A DNA stretch of 64,000 nt from Streptomyces sp. man185 (GTDB lineage Bacteria > Actinomycetota > Actinomycetes > Streptomycetales > Streptomycetaceae): assembly GCA_002551355.1 (NCBI GenBank), contig NTHE01000002.1:62001-126000 (forward strand), in the 5' to 3' direction. Both the position numbers and the translations under genes were made by a program. Within the stretch, counting starts at the first letter, position 1. Each line of letters begins with the position of its first letter. Positions 24,289 through 33,069 of this stretch are shown here, piece by piece. Under the pieces are notes generated by a model. That model was not told the DNA's origin, made no database searches, and worked only from the letters and a program-made list of their open reading frames with translations.

Positions 24289-25497
24289 ATGAACAGGTCG
24301 ACACGCACCGGAATGCTCACGGGCACCGCCCTCGTGCTGACGGCGTCCATGGCGCTGACCGCCTGCGGCGGCAGTGGCGCCGCCTCGTCCGAGGCCGAGC
24401 CGAAGCAGACGAAGCAGGCGAAGAGCGGCGAGCCCGTCGCGGTGAAGAACCCGCTGATCGCCTCCTACGACGGGGGACTGTACGTCCTCGACGGCGAGAC
24501 CCTGAAGCTCGCGAAGACCGTCGAGCTGCCCGGCTTCAATCGGGTCAACCCGGCGGGTGACAAGGACCATGTCGTCATCTCCACCGACAGTGGCTTCCGC
24601 GTGTACGACGCGGCCCGGCAGGCCTTCACGGGCGCCGAGTTCAAGGGTGCGAAGCCCGGCCACGTCGTGCGGCACGGCGGCCGGACGACCCTGTTCACCG
24701 ACGGCACCGGCGAGGTGAACGTCTTCGATCCCGCCGACCTGGCCGGCGGCAAGCGGCCGGAGGGGCGCAGCTACACGTCCGCCGACGCCCACCACGGCGT
24801 GGCCATCGAACTGGCCGGCGGCGAACTCGTCACCACCCTGGGCACCGAGGAGAAGCGCACCGGAGCCCTCGTCCTGGACAAGGACGACAAGGAGATCGCG
24901 CGCGCCGAGAACTGCCCGGGTGTCCACGGCGAGGCCGCCGCCAAGGGCGAGGTGGTCGGCCTCGGCTGTGAGGACGGCGTCCTGCTCTACAAGGACGGCG
25001 AGTTCACCAAGGCCGATGCCCCCGGCGACTACGCCCGTACCGGTAACCAGGCCGGCAGCGACGTCTCCCCGATCCTGCTCGGCGACTACAAGACCGACCC
25101 CGAGGCGGAACTGGAACGCCCCACCCGCATATCGCTGATCGACACCCGCACGGCGAAGATGAAGCTGGTCGACCTCGGCACCAGCTACTCCTTCCGCTCG
25201 CTCGCCCGTGGCCCCCACGGCGAAGCCCTCGTGCTCGGCACCAACGGTGTCCTCCACGTCATCGACCCGGAGACCGGCGAAGTGGAGAAGAAGATCGAAG
25301 CGGTCGGCGACTGGACCGAGCCCCTGGACTGGCAGCAGCCCAGGCCCACCCTGTTCGTCCGGGACCACACCGCGTACGTCTCCGAACCGGGCAAGCGCCG
25401 ACTGCACTCCTTCGACCTGGACTCGGGGGAGAAGCGGACGTCCGTGACGCTGCCGATGGCCACCAACGAACTGTCCGGGACGGTGGACGGCCACTGA
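24289..25497 (+). CDS. aztD: Zinc metallochaperone AztD (lipoprotein)
   Basis: A 402-residue beta-propeller-like lipoprotein (lipobox LTAC, Cys26). Repeated propeller strands YDGGLYVLDGETLKL, GTNGVLHVIDPETGEVEK and AYVSEPGKRRLHSFDLDSGE are clear. It retains the AztD tract GHVVRHGG followed by FTDGTGEVNVFDPADL (about 124-151), HH at 168-169, and the C209-H213-C227 region. It lacks the DHGDHxH loop seen in the first copy. It probably delivers zinc to AztC in the cell envelope. It has its own upstream region of 89 bp, so regulation may differ from the aztB operon. Confidence 0.82.
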   Translation: MNRSTRTGMLTGTALVLTASMALTACGGSGAASSEAEPKQTKQAKSGEPVAVKNPLIASYDGGLYVLDGETLKLAKTVELPGFNRVNPAGDKDHVVISTDSGFRVYDAARQAFTGAEFKGAKPGHVVRHGGRTTLFTDGTGEVNVFDPADLAGGKRPEGRSYTSADAHHGVAIELAGGELVTTLGTEEKRTGALVLDKDDKEIARAENCPGVHGEAAAKGEVVGLGCEDGVLLYKDGEFTKADAPGDYARTGNQAGSDVSPILLGDYKTDPEAELERPTRISLIDTRTAKMKLVDLGTSYSFRSLARGPHGEALVLGTNGVLHVIDPETGEVEKKIEAVGDWTEPLDWQQPRPTLFVRDHTAYVSEPGKRRLHSFDLDSGEKRTSVTLPMATNELSGTVDGH

Positions 25498-25765
25498 CCG
25501 GTCCCGCGCCGAGCACTCCCTGCGAAGCGCCCGCCGGCCCCGGCGCCCGGACCGCACGCTCCGCCGACAGGTGACAGGTCGTACGGGGGAGCCTTCCGGT
25601 TCCCGTCGTCCCGGCGGTTTCGGAAGCACCGGGTGCGCGTGACCGGCTCGCCGTGCTTCCGTGCCCAGGGCCTACGGAGCGTGTGGCATCGGGACCGTGG
25701 GCATCACCTCGGTACTCGGGCTCCTGGCTCCGCCCGGGGTCCGACGAGGTCGAGGAGAGAGCGCG

Positions 25766-25975
25766 ATGACCGCATCACCCGAGCCCCTGGCCACCTTCTG
25801 CGGGAACTGCGACTGCGGCTGCCCGCAGTTGTTCGTGGACGAGAGCGCTCCGCCCGAACGCCGGGTCGTGATCACCGACGACTTCGGCCAGCGGGTGGAG
25901 ATGAGCGCGGACCAGTTCGGGTCCCTGATCGAGGAGGCCAAGGCCGGCCGCCTCGATGCAGCCGCCGGCGTGTGA
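25766..25975 (+). CDS. Small Cys-rich hypothetical protein
   Basis: A 69-residue protein beginning MTASPEPLATFCGNCDCGCPQLFVDE. The cluster CGNCDCGC (residues 12-19) holds four cysteines and looks like a metal or Fe-S site. The rest is acidic, with VVITDDFGQRVEMSADQF. GAGGAGAGAG lies just before the ATG. Related short proteins occur in Streptomyces without a known role. Its place next to the zinc locus may be chance: it is a separate unit closed by a strong terminator. Confidence 0.7.
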   Translation: MTASPEPLATFCGNCDCGCPQLFVDESAPPERRVVITDDFGQRVEMSADQFGSLIEEAKAGRLDAAAGV

Positions 25976-25981
25976 CGGCCA

Positions 25982-26016
25982 CGCGGGTCCGGGAAGTGAG
26001 GCTTCCCGGACCCGCG
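25982..26016. terminator. Strong terminator hairpin
   Basis: A perfect 15-bp stem (25982-25996 with 26002-26016) and 5-nt loop, 6 bases after the small Cys-rich gene. Confidence 0.85.
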
Positions 26017-26661
26017 CATCCTCGAGGTCACAGGTGCTCGGCGCTGCGCAGCGTCTTCGCGTGGCAGCCGTCGCCGTCCAGCCCGGAGACTCCGCCGACG
26101 TCGCCCATCGCGAGGACAGCGCCTTCCAGGCGGTCGTCGTGGAACTGCAGAAGCGCGGGGCGCACGGCGTCCGGCTGCACGGTTGCACCGATTCCTCCGA
26201 CTGCCCCTACGACACCGTCGGGCACCACCGGCGCCGTCGAGACGGCACCCGCCGGGATGGTCGCCCTGGTCGACCGCATGGACGACGGCCGCGGGTCTGC
26301 CGGGCCTGGACGGCGCGCTGACCGCTGGAGGGCAGGACCAAGGTCCAGGGCTGCTCGGCGGAGCGCGAACACGTCGGCTTCGTCCACGTCGAGCCGGCCC
26401 GGCACGCCCGTTGCGGACGACGGACGCGACACCGAGGAGGCCGCCGACGCCCTTGCCGGGCCGGCCGCGGGGTGGAGCACGGGCAGCCAGTCGGGCGGAT
26501 GACCCGGTGGGCCGGTCGGGACCCGGGCCACCGGCCGTCCGTCGCGCGCTGCTCCTCGCCGGCCGTCAGTTGCTGACCGCTGACCGCAGAGCCCCGACCG
26601 CCGACCGGCGGTCGCCCGCGCGTGCGTGCTCGGCGCGTAAGGGCACCGCCCACCGCTCGCG
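26017..26661. other. Region without a confident gene; probable gene debris
   Basis: About 645 bp. Both strands contain short frames with good high-GC third positions. On the minus strand the last 80 or so codons ending at 26028 are coding-like (QFHDDRLEGAVLAMGDVGG). On the plus strand a stretch near 26330-26400 reads KVQGCSAEREHVGFVHVEPARHA. Neither extends into a full-length gene or a family I recognise. Decayed coding sequence is the likeliest explanation. Confidence 0.4.
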
Positions 26662-27315
26662 TCAGGCGGTGCCGCTCGCGCCCCGACCGGTCCGGTAGGC
26701 CCGCAGGAAGGTCCGTACTCCCGCCACGACGAGCGGCCGTACGCGGGTGTCCTGCGCGGCGTTCGCGGAGCCGAGCCGGTCCAGTGCGACGCCGAAGGTC
26801 AGTGCGAGGAACTGGTCGGCCGCCAGCCGGGGGTCGGGGACGTCGAGCAGCCCGGCCTCGGCGAAGGCGGCGAACCGGTCGGCGATCGCCTCGTCGGGGG
26901 TGTCGGCCATGGAGTTGTAGTCCCGTTGCGGCAGGTGGTCCGACTCCGTCCTGAGCAGCCGTTGCAGCGTCGCGTACTCCGCCGAGCCGAGCATGTCGGT
27001 CGCGATGCGCATCGAGAACGTGACCAGGCCGTCCTCCAGGCCGTCGGCGTCCGTGAGCCCGGTGAGGGTGTCGTCGAGCGTGCGCCGGATCGTGGTGATC
27101 AGTGACTGGCCGACGGAGTCGACGACCGCCTGCAGCAGCGTCCGCTTGTCGCCGAAGTAGTCGTAGACCGTCCGCTTGGAGACCTCGGCCCGGGCGGCGA
27201 CCGCGTCGACGCTGGACCGGTCGAAGCCGTCGGCGAGGAAGAGTTCCCGGGCCGCGGTGAGGATCGCGGCCCGCTTCTGTGCGGACCCCTCGCGCAGGGT
27301 CTTGGTGGTCGGCAT
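26662..27315 (-). CDS. TetR-family transcriptional repressor
   Basis: A 217-residue TetR protein. The HTH spans about residues 12-60 (RAAILTAARELFLADGF, then SKRTVYDYFGDKRTLLQAVV). The C-terminal domain fits the AefR-like class (LQRLLRTESDHLP, ADQFLALTFGVALDRLGS). It is divergent from the MFS-monooxygenase operon, with the palindrome 27333-27352 between them. It most likely represses that operon and itself until a drug-like ligand binds. Confidence 0.9.
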   Translation of the reverse strand: MPTTKTLREGSAQKRAAILTAARELFLADGFDRSSVDAVAARAEVSKRTVYDYFGDKRTLLQAVVDSVGQSLITTIRRTLDDTLTGLTDADGLEDGLVTFSMRIATDMLGSAEYATLQRLLRTESDHLPQRDYNSMADTPDEAIADRFAAFAEAGLLDVPDPRLAADQFLALTFGVALDRLGSANAAQDTRVRPLVVAGVRTFLRAYRTGRGASGTA

Positions 27316-27332
27316 GGGCTCATCCTAACGGA

Positions 27333-27352
27333 ACTACACTGCACGGTGTAGT
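27333..27352. promoter_or_regulatory. Palindromic TetR operator
   Basis: ACTACAC at 27333-27339 and GTGTAGT at 27346-27352 form perfect 7-bp arms around a 6-bp centre. It lies 18 bases upstream of the tetR start, and the right arm runs into TGTAAT, a possible -10 box of the divergent operon. Sequence shows the palindrome; the binding partner is inferred. Confidence 0.75.
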
Positions 27353-27448
27353 GTAATTTCTGCCCGGTGCGCGCCGTGCCCGTACAGCCGTGCGCGGCCG
27401 CACCCTCCTGCCGGCCCTTCCTGCCGGGCCGCGACGGAAAGGACGTCC

Positions 27449-28846
27449 ATGACCACAACTCACGCTCCCGCGCGCCCGATCGGGAAGGCGGCCGTCGGGG
27501 CCCTCGGCGCGCTCGCGGTCGCCACCGGGGCCCTGGAATCGGTGGTGACGCCGACGCTCCCGCTCCTGCAGCGCGAGCTGGACATGAGCCCCGCCGAAGG
27601 GGCGTTGCTCAGCATCGTGCTCCTGGTCACCGGTGCGCTCGTCACGCCGATCGCGGGCAAGTTAGGCGACCGCTACGGCGGCAAACGGGTCGTCGTCCGG
27701 CTGATGGCGGTGGTCTGCGCCGGTGGTCTGGTCTCCGCCCTGGCGCCGAACCTGCCGGTGCTGCTGCTCGGTCAGGTGCTGCAGGGGGCGATGGTGGGCG
27801 CGCTGCCCCTGTCGTTCATCCTCGTACGCGAACACCTTCCCGCCGAGGAGTCCAAGGTGGCCATCGGGGTGGTCAGCGGGCTGTTCGTGGGAGGCGCGAT
27901 GGCGGGCACGCTGGCGGCCGGGCCCGTCGCCGAAGGACTGTCCCGGCACTGGATGTTCGCGCTGCCGACGTTCGCCGTCATCGGGGCCACAGTGCTGGTG
28001 AACCGGCTGATGCCGCACGATCCGCCGCGCCGGCCGGACGGCACCGGGATCGACTGGCCCGGCCTGGTCCTCCTGAGCGGAACGCTGGTCACGCTCATGC
28101 TCGTCCTCGGCCTGGCGTCCGACCTCGTCGCGCAGCCCCTCGCACTCGTCGCGCTCATCGTGCTGCTGGCCGCCTTCGGGACCGGCTGGGTGGCCGTCGA
28201 GCGCCGTGTGCCCTCGCCGATGGTCGATCTGCGGATGCTGGCCCGGCCCGCCGTGGGCAAGTCGTGTGTGCTGACGTTCCTGATCTGCGTCGGCACCTCG
28301 GCGGCGACCTATCTCGTCCCGCAACTCCTCGCGGTCCCCGCCGACGCGTACGGATTCGGGGCGAGCGCCACCGAGATCGGCTTCTTCCTGCTGCCCGGCG
28401 CCGTCGCCGCGTCGCTGGCCGGGCCGATCAGCGGAATCGGGGTGCGGCGTCTCGGCCCGCGCACCGTGGTCACCGCCGGGGTCCTCGCCCTGGCCGCCGG
28501 CCTTCTCGGCCTGGCGGCCGTGCACACCGAGATCTGGCACCTCGTCGTCGGAAAGGCCCTGGTCGGGCTCGCCAACGGGCTGTGCGTCACGGCGATGGTG
28601 ACCAGCACCGCCACCTCCGTCGACCGCGGTGACACCGGCATCGCGACCGGTCTGGTCCTGGTGACCCGCGTGATCGGCTTCGCCGTGGGCGTGCAGGTCA
28701 CCGGGGCGATCCTCACCGCCGGAACCCCTTCAGGGTCGAAGATCCCGGCCGAATCGGCCTTCGTCACCGGCTTGGTCCTGGCCGCCGCCGTCACGGCGCT
28801 GTCCCTGCTCGTCCTTCGCACCATGAGCAAAGGAGTCAAGGAATGA
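27449..28846 (+). CDS. MFS drug-efflux transporter (DHA2-like), with a TTA codon
   Basis: A 465-residue membrane protein with about 14 helices. Motif A is GKLGDRYGGKR near residue 71, and an early segment resembles drug-efflux proteins (VVTPTLPLLQRELDM). Codon 72 (27662-27664) is TTA, the rare leucine codon read by the bldA tRNA, so translation may be limited to late growth. GGAAAGGA precedes the ATG. It overlaps the flavin monooxygenase gene by ATGA: export and modification of the same toxic compound is a reasonable guess. Substrate unknown. Confidence 0.88.
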   Translation: MTTTHAPARPIGKAAVGALGALAVATGALESVVTPTLPLLQRELDMSPAEGALLSIVLLVTGALVTPIAGKLGDRYGGKRVVVRLMAVVCAGGLVSALAPNLPVLLLGQVLQGAMVGALPLSFILVREHLPAEESKVAIGVVSGLFVGGAMAGTLAAGPVAEGLSRHWMFALPTFAVIGATVLVNRLMPHDPPRRPDGTGIDWPGLVLLSGTLVTLMLVLGLASDLVAQPLALVALIVLLAAFGTGWVAVERRVPSPMVDLRMLARPAVGKSCVLTFLICVGTSAATYLVPQLLAVPADAYGFGASATEIGFFLLPGAVAASLAGPISGIGVRRLGPRTVVTAGVLALAAGLLGLAAVHTEIWHLVVGKALVGLANGLCVTAMVTSTATSVDRGDTGIATGLVLVTRVIGFAVGVQVTGAILTAGTPSGSKIPAESAFVTGLVLAAAVTALSLLVLRTMSKGVKE

Positions 28847-30096
28847 CCCGCACCGATCAATTCAGCGATGTCCCCGCCGGTCCCCGGCGTACGGTCCTGA
28901 TATCCGGGGCCAGTATCGCGGGACCCGCCCTCGCGTTCTGGCTGCACCGTTACGGATTCGCCGTCACGGTGGTCGAGAAGGCGGGCGCGCTCCGCGACGG
29001 CGGCTACCCCATCGACGTACGCGGCACCGCTCTCGACGTCGTCCGGAGGATGGGGATCCTGCCGCGACTGCGGAACGCCCACATCGACCTGCGCCGGCTG
29101 ACCTTCCTCGACGAGGACGGCGCGGAGGTGGCCTCGATCGCCCCGCACGCCGTCACCGGCGGTATCGAGGGAACGGACCTGGAGGTGCGGCGCGGGGCCC
29201 TGGCCGGTGCTCTTCACGCGGCGGTGCGTGATGATGTGGAGTTCCTGTTCGACGACTCCATCGACACCCTCGACCAGCACCCTCGCGGGGTCGACGTCAC
29301 CTTCCGCGGGGGCGGTCGGCGGACGTTCGACCTGGTGATCGGCGCGGACGGACTGCACTCCCACACCCGCGGGCTCGTCTTCGGCCCCGAGGAGCGGTTC
29401 CACCGGTATCTCGGGTACTGCTTCGCCGGGTTCACCCTGCCCAACACCTTCGGGCTCGTCCGCGAGACCGCGATGTGGAACGCCCCCGGCCGGGCGGCGG
29501 TGTTGTACGCCGTGGGGGAAGGCGACGACGTGCACGGCTTCCTGAACTTCGCGCGCCCGGAACCCTCGCTGAGGGCCTTCCGCGACCCGGAAGCCCAACG
29601 GGACCTGGTCGCGGAGGTCTTCGCCGATGCCGGGTGGGAAGTCCCGGGCATGCTCGCCGCCCTGCGCGAGGCGGACGACCTGTTCTTCGACGTGGTCAGC
29701 CAGATCCGCATGCCCCGCTGGTCCAGCGGCCGGGTCGCGCTGGTGGGCGACGCCGCGTACGCGCCCTCGCTCCTGACCGGCCAGGGGTCCAGCCTCGCGC
29801 TCGTCGGCGCGTACATGCTCGCCGGTTCCCTGGCGTCGGAACCGGACCACATCGCGGCCTTCGCCGCCTACGAACGCGACAGCCGCACGTTCGTGACGCT
29901 CAATCAGGACCTGGTCGGCACGGGTGACGCCCTGCTCTTCCCGACCACCGCCCGGGCCCTGGAGGAGCGCAACACCCTGCTGCGCGATCTCGTCGCCATG
30001 CCCCCGGCCGCGGAGGGGCGGCCGGCCCATTCGGCCCTCGTCCTGCCCGAGTTCACCCCGGCGGCGGCATTGTCCTCGGGCCGTACCGATGTATAG
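28843..30096 (+). CDS. FAD-dependent monooxygenase (PHBH/TetX-like)
   Basis: A 417-residue class A flavoprotein hydroxylase. The N-terminal FAD motif is GASIAGPALAFWL (about 19-31), the DG motif is LVIGADGLHSHTRGLV, and the GD motif is GRVALVGDAAYAPSLLTGQGSSLAL. These enzymes hydroxylate aromatic or polyketide compounds, including some antibiotics (TetX, Rox). Co-translation with an efflux pump and TetR control suggest a resistance or tailoring cassette. Its 3' end overlaps the promoter of the hydroxyproline operon. Confidence 0.88.
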   Translation: MTRTDQFSDVPAGPRRTVLISGASIAGPALAFWLHRYGFAVTVVEKAGALRDGGYPIDVRGTALDVVRRMGILPRLRNAHIDLRRLTFLDEDGAEVASIAPHAVTGGIEGTDLEVRRGALAGALHAAVRDDVEFLFDDSIDTLDQHPRGVDVTFRGGGRRTFDLVIGADGLHSHTRGLVFGPEERFHRYLGYCFAGFTLPNTFGLVRETAMWNAPGRAAVLYAVGEGDDVHGFLNFARPEPSLRAFRDPEAQRDLVAEVFADAGWEVPGMLAALREADDLFFDVVSQIRMPRWSSGRVALVGDAAYAPSLLTGQGSSLALVGAYMLAGSLASEPDHIAAFAAYERDSRTFVTLNQDLVGTGDALLFPTTARALEERNTLLRDLVAMPPAAEGRPAHSALVLPEFTPAAALSSGRTDV

Positions 30097-30122
30097 CTTG
30101 GGCGATGGCATGTGACATTGCA
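30070..30122 (+). promoter_or_regulatory. Promoter and operator (O1) of the hydroxyproline operon
   Basis: TTGTCC (30070-30075) and TATAGC (30092-30097), 16 bp apart, form a good sigma-70-type promoter whose start would be near 30104. Directly downstream lies TGGCATGTGACATTGCA (30106-30122). Its reverse complement TGCAATGTCACATGCCA resembles sites before gntR (35769-35786) and the collagenase gene (35917-35941). A repressor here would block initiation. Confidence 0.65.
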
Positions 30123-30135
30123 CCTGGGGGTGGCG

Positions 30136-31296
30136 ATGGAAGTCGTGGTCGTCGGCGCGGGCATCGTGGGCGCCGCCTGCGCCTTTCACGCCGCCTGCGC
30201 CGGTCTCGACGTCACGGTGCTCGACCGGGGACCCGTCGGCGCGGGCACCACCAGCCGGGGTGAGGGCAACATCCTCCTCTCCGACAAGGAGCCCGGCCCG
30301 GAGCTGGAGCTGGCCCGGCTCAGCCGCGATCTCTGGGACGAAGCGAGCGAGGAACTCGGCCCGCAAGCAGTCGAGTTCGAGAACAAGGGCGGCCTGGTCG
30401 TCGCGAGCACACCCGAAGGCCTCACCGCCCTGCACGCGTTCGCCGCACGCCAGGCGGCAGCCGGCGTCCGGACCGAACCCGTCGAGCGCGTAGGGCAGTT
30501 CGAACCGCACATCGCACCCGGCCTCCCCGGCGGCGTCCACTACCCGCAGGACGCCCAGGTGCAGCCCGTCCTCGCGGCTGCCGGACTGCTGCGGGCCGCC
30601 GTCCGGCGCGGCGCCCGGGTGCGTACCGGCGATGCCGTCGCCGCGGTCACCGCAACGGACGGTCGGATCAGCGGAGTTCGCACCGCCGACGGCACGGTGC
30701 TGCGTGCCGACGCCGTGGTCAACGCGGCCGGTACGTGGGGCGGCGAGGTCGGCCGCCGCCTCGGCGCCCCCGTCGGGATCCTGCCGCGAAGGGGTTTCGT
30801 CCTCGTCACCGAACCACTGCCACCGATGATCCGGCACAAGGTCTACTCCGCCGACTACGTCGCCAACGTCGCCTCCAGCGACGAGGGTCTTGAGACCTCG
30901 TGCGTCGTCGAAGGCACCCGCGCGGGCACCATTCTGATCGGGGCCAGCCGCGAACGCGTCGGCTTCGACACCGCGATGAACCCGGCCGTGGTGACCCTGC
31001 TCGCAGCACAGGCGTGCCGCCTCTTCCCATTCCTGCGGGACGTCCACCTGATCCGCGCCTACCGCGGTTTCAGGCCGTACTGCCCCGATCACCTGCCGGT
31101 CGTCGGCCCGGACCCCCGTGTCCCCGGCGTCCTCCACGCGTGCGGCCACGAGGGCGCGGGCATCGGCCTCGCTCCCGGCACCGGCGCCCTGATCACCGCT
31201 CACCTGCTCGGCCGGCCCTGGCGCGGCGCCGATCCGGCCGCCCACACCGGCCTCCTGCCCGACCGACTCCTCACCACCGGAGGTGTGCCGACGTGA
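30136..31296 (+). CDS. FAD-dependent oxidoreductase (D-amino-acid oxidase family), probable D-hydroxyproline dehydrogenase subunit
   Basis: A 386-residue DAO-family flavoprotein. The dinucleotide fold is VVVGAGIVGAACAFHAA (residues 4-20), with TTSRGEGNILLSD, VNAAGTWGGEV and the C-terminal GHEGAGIGLAPGTGALI. In three-subunit D-hydroxyproline dehydrogenases such a subunit oxidises cis-4-hydroxy-D-proline to pyrroline-4-hydroxy-2-carboxylate. The two following genes supply the Fe-S and second flavin subunits. The ATG at 30136 follows GGGGG; an upstream GTG at 30112 lies in the operator and is less likely. First gene of the catabolic operon. Confidence 0.85.
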   Translation: MEVVVVGAGIVGAACAFHAACAGLDVTVLDRGPVGAGTTSRGEGNILLSDKEPGPELELARLSRDLWDEASEELGPQAVEFENKGGLVVASTPEGLTALHAFAARQAAAGVRTEPVERVGQFEPHIAPGLPGGVHYPQDAQVQPVLAAAGLLRAAVRRGARVRTGDAVAAVTATDGRISGVRTADGTVLRADAVVNAAGTWGGEVGRRLGAPVGILPRRGFVLVTEPLPPMIRHKVYSADYVANVASSDEGLETSCVVEGTRAGTILIGASRERVGFDTAMNPAVVTLLAAQACRLFPFLRDVHLIRAYRGFRPYCPDHLPVVGPDPRVPGVLHACGHEGAGIGLAPGTGALITAHLLGRPWRGADPAAHTGLLPDRLLTTGGVPT

Positions 31297-31574
31297 CCGA
31301 AGCCCCCGACGTGAAGGCGGCGACCACGGTCACCGTGGACGGCGAACCGTTGCCGTTCGTCGCCGGACAGACCCTGGCCGCCGCGCTCGTCGCCGCGGGA
31401 CGGGTCGCCTGGCGGACCACCCGGGGCGGGCAGCGGCCCCGAGGCATCTTCTGCGGGATCGGCGTCTGTTACGACTGCCTGGTGACCGTCGACGGAAGGG
31501 GCGGGCAGCGCGCCTGCCTGGTGCGGGCCCGCACGGGCATGGCCGTTACGACCGGGGAGGGCGATGATGAGTGA
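31293..31574 (+). CDS. Small (2Fe-2S) subunit of D-hydroxyproline dehydrogenase
   Basis: A 93-residue ferredoxin-like protein with the cluster pattern CGIGVCYDC and a fourth Cys in RACLV, spaced as in the small subunits of bacterial opine/hydroxyproline dehydrogenases. The GTG start overlaps the previous stop (GTGA), and its own stop overlaps the next gene by about 11 bases. Gene order (DAO-type, 2Fe-2S, NAD/FAD type) is that of known D-Hyp dehydrogenases. Confidence 0.85.
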   Translation: MTEAPDVKAATTVTVDGEPLPFVAGQTLAAALVAAGRVAWRTTRGGQRPRGIFCGIGVCYDCLVTVDGRGGQRACLVRARTGMAVTTGEGDDE

Positions 31575-33060
31575 TCCCCAGGACTTCGGTGCGGTGCGTG
31601 AGTCCGGCGACCTCGTGGTGGTGGGCGCGGGACCGGCCGGTATGGCGGCCGCCGCCACCGCCCTGGACGGCGGGCTGCGGGTCGTCCTCGTCGACTCGGG
31701 CCCAGCCCCGGGAGGCCAGTTCTGGCGCCACCCCCCGGACCATGCGCGCGAAACCGTCCCCACCGAGGACCTGCACCACGACCTGCGCACCTACCGGGCC
31801 CTCCGTGCCACCCTGGCCGCCCACGAGAGCACCGGACGGCTCACGCTGCTGCTCGACCACCCCGTGTGGACCACGGCCCGCGAGGCGGACGGCTTCACCG
31901 TCCACGCCGTGGACCGTAGCCGGGCGCCCGAGGAGCGTGCCGTCGTGCTGCGCGCACCGGCCCTGCTGGTGGCGACCGGCGCCTACGACCGCCAACTCCC
32001 CTTCCCCGGCTGGGACCTGCCCGGCGTGCTCACCGCCGGCGGGCTCCAGTCGCTGCTCAAGGGCGGGGGAGTGGTCGCCGGCCGCCGGGTGGTCCTCGGC
32101 GGCACGGGCCCCTTCCTGCTGCCCGTCGCCGCTGCCCTCGCCGCACGCGGGGCCGAGGTCGTCGCGGTGTGCGAGGCGGCCGCGCCCTCGGCCTGGCTGC
32201 GCAGTCCCGTACCGCTGCTGCGCAACCCCGCCAAGTGGGCCGAAGCAGCCCGGTACGCGGGCGCCCTCGCCCGGCACCGGATCCCGGTCCGCACCCGTAC
32301 CGCGATCGTCGGCGCCGAAAGAGGAGCCGACGGGGGCGCCGAAGGAGAAAAGGGGCGGGTCGCCGTCGTGCGCACCGCCTCCCTGGACGCCCACGGGACA
32401 CCGCTCCCGGGTACGGAGCGCCGGATCGAGGCCGACACCGTGGGCGTCGGCTGGGGCTTCGTCCCTCAGCTCGACCTGCTGCTCCCGCTCTGCTGCGACC
32501 TCGCCGACGCGGGCGACGGCACCATGGCCGCCGCGGTCGACGACGGACAGCGCACCACGGTGCCGGGCCTCTACGCGGCGGGGGAGGCCTGCGGTGTGGG
32601 CGGGGCCGCGCTCGCGGTGAGCGAAGGCCGGGTCGCCGCCGTCTCGGTGCTCACCGACCTCTCCGCGCCGGGCCTGCCGGGCATGCGACGCCTCGCCGCG
32701 GAACGCCGAGCGGTGGCCCGGCACCGCGCCTTCGCCCGCGCCCTGGCGCAGGCGCATCCCCTGCCGCCGGCCTGGCCCGCCTGGCTGACCGACGACACCA
32801 CGGTCTGCCGGTGCGAAGAGGTCACCGCGGGAGCGGTCCGTTCCGCCCGCGCCGACGGCCCGGCAGCCGACCACCGGCAGGTCAAACAGCTGACCAGGGC
32901 GGGCATGGGCTGGTGCCAGGGCCGGATGTGCGGGCCCGCCGTGCACTGTCTCGTCTCCGCCCGCGACGAGCCGTACGCCCCCGCCGAACGGCTGATCGCG
33001 ACCCCCGTCACCCTCGGCGCGCTCGCCGATTCCGGCGAGCCCCCTTCCGATCACACCTGA
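31564..33060 (+). CDS. FAD/NAD(P)-dependent oxidoreductase subunit of D-hydroxyproline dehydrogenase
   Basis: A 498-residue flavoprotein with an N-terminal nucleotide-binding motif VVGAGPAGMAAAATAL (about residues 19-34), a second Rossmann fold (VVLGGTGPFLLPVAAALA), and a C-terminal BFD-like Fe-S region with cysteines in TVCRCEEV and WCQGRMCGPA. This matches the large subunit of opine/D-hydroxyproline dehydrogenase complexes. The start may be the ATG at 31564 or the adjacent ATG at 31567; GGGGAGGG lies a few bases upstream. Electrons probably pass to the respiratory chain. Confidence 0.85.
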   Translation: MMSDPQDFGAVRESGDLVVVGAGPAGMAAAATALDGGLRVVLVDSGPAPGGQFWRHPPDHARETVPTEDLHHDLRTYRALRATLAAHESTGRLTLLLDHPVWTTAREADGFTVHAVDRSRAPEERAVVLRAPALLVATGAYDRQLPFPGWDLPGVLTAGGLQSLLKGGGVVAGRRVVLGGTGPFLLPVAAALAARGAEVVAVCEAAAPSAWLRSPVPLLRNPAKWAEAARYAGALARHRIPVRTRTAIVGAERGADGGAEGEKGRVAVVRTASLDAHGTPLPGTERRIEADTVGVGWGFVPQLDLLLPLCCDLADAGDGTMAAAVDDGQRTTVPGLYAAGEACGVGGAALAVSEGRVAAVSVLTDLSAPGLPGMRRLAAERRAVARHRAFARALAQAHPLPPAWPAWLTDDTTVCRCEEVTAGAVRSARADGPAADHRQVKQLTRAGMGWCQGRMCGPAVHCLVSARDEPYAPAERLIATPVTLGALADSGEPPSDHT

Positions 33061-33069
33061 GGAGTTCGC

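Noticed and set aside
26028..26531. Possible minus-strand gene of about 165 codons
   Set aside because: The last 80 or so codons have coding-like bias, but the upstream half loses it and there is no ribosome-binding site or known family. Recorded as debris.
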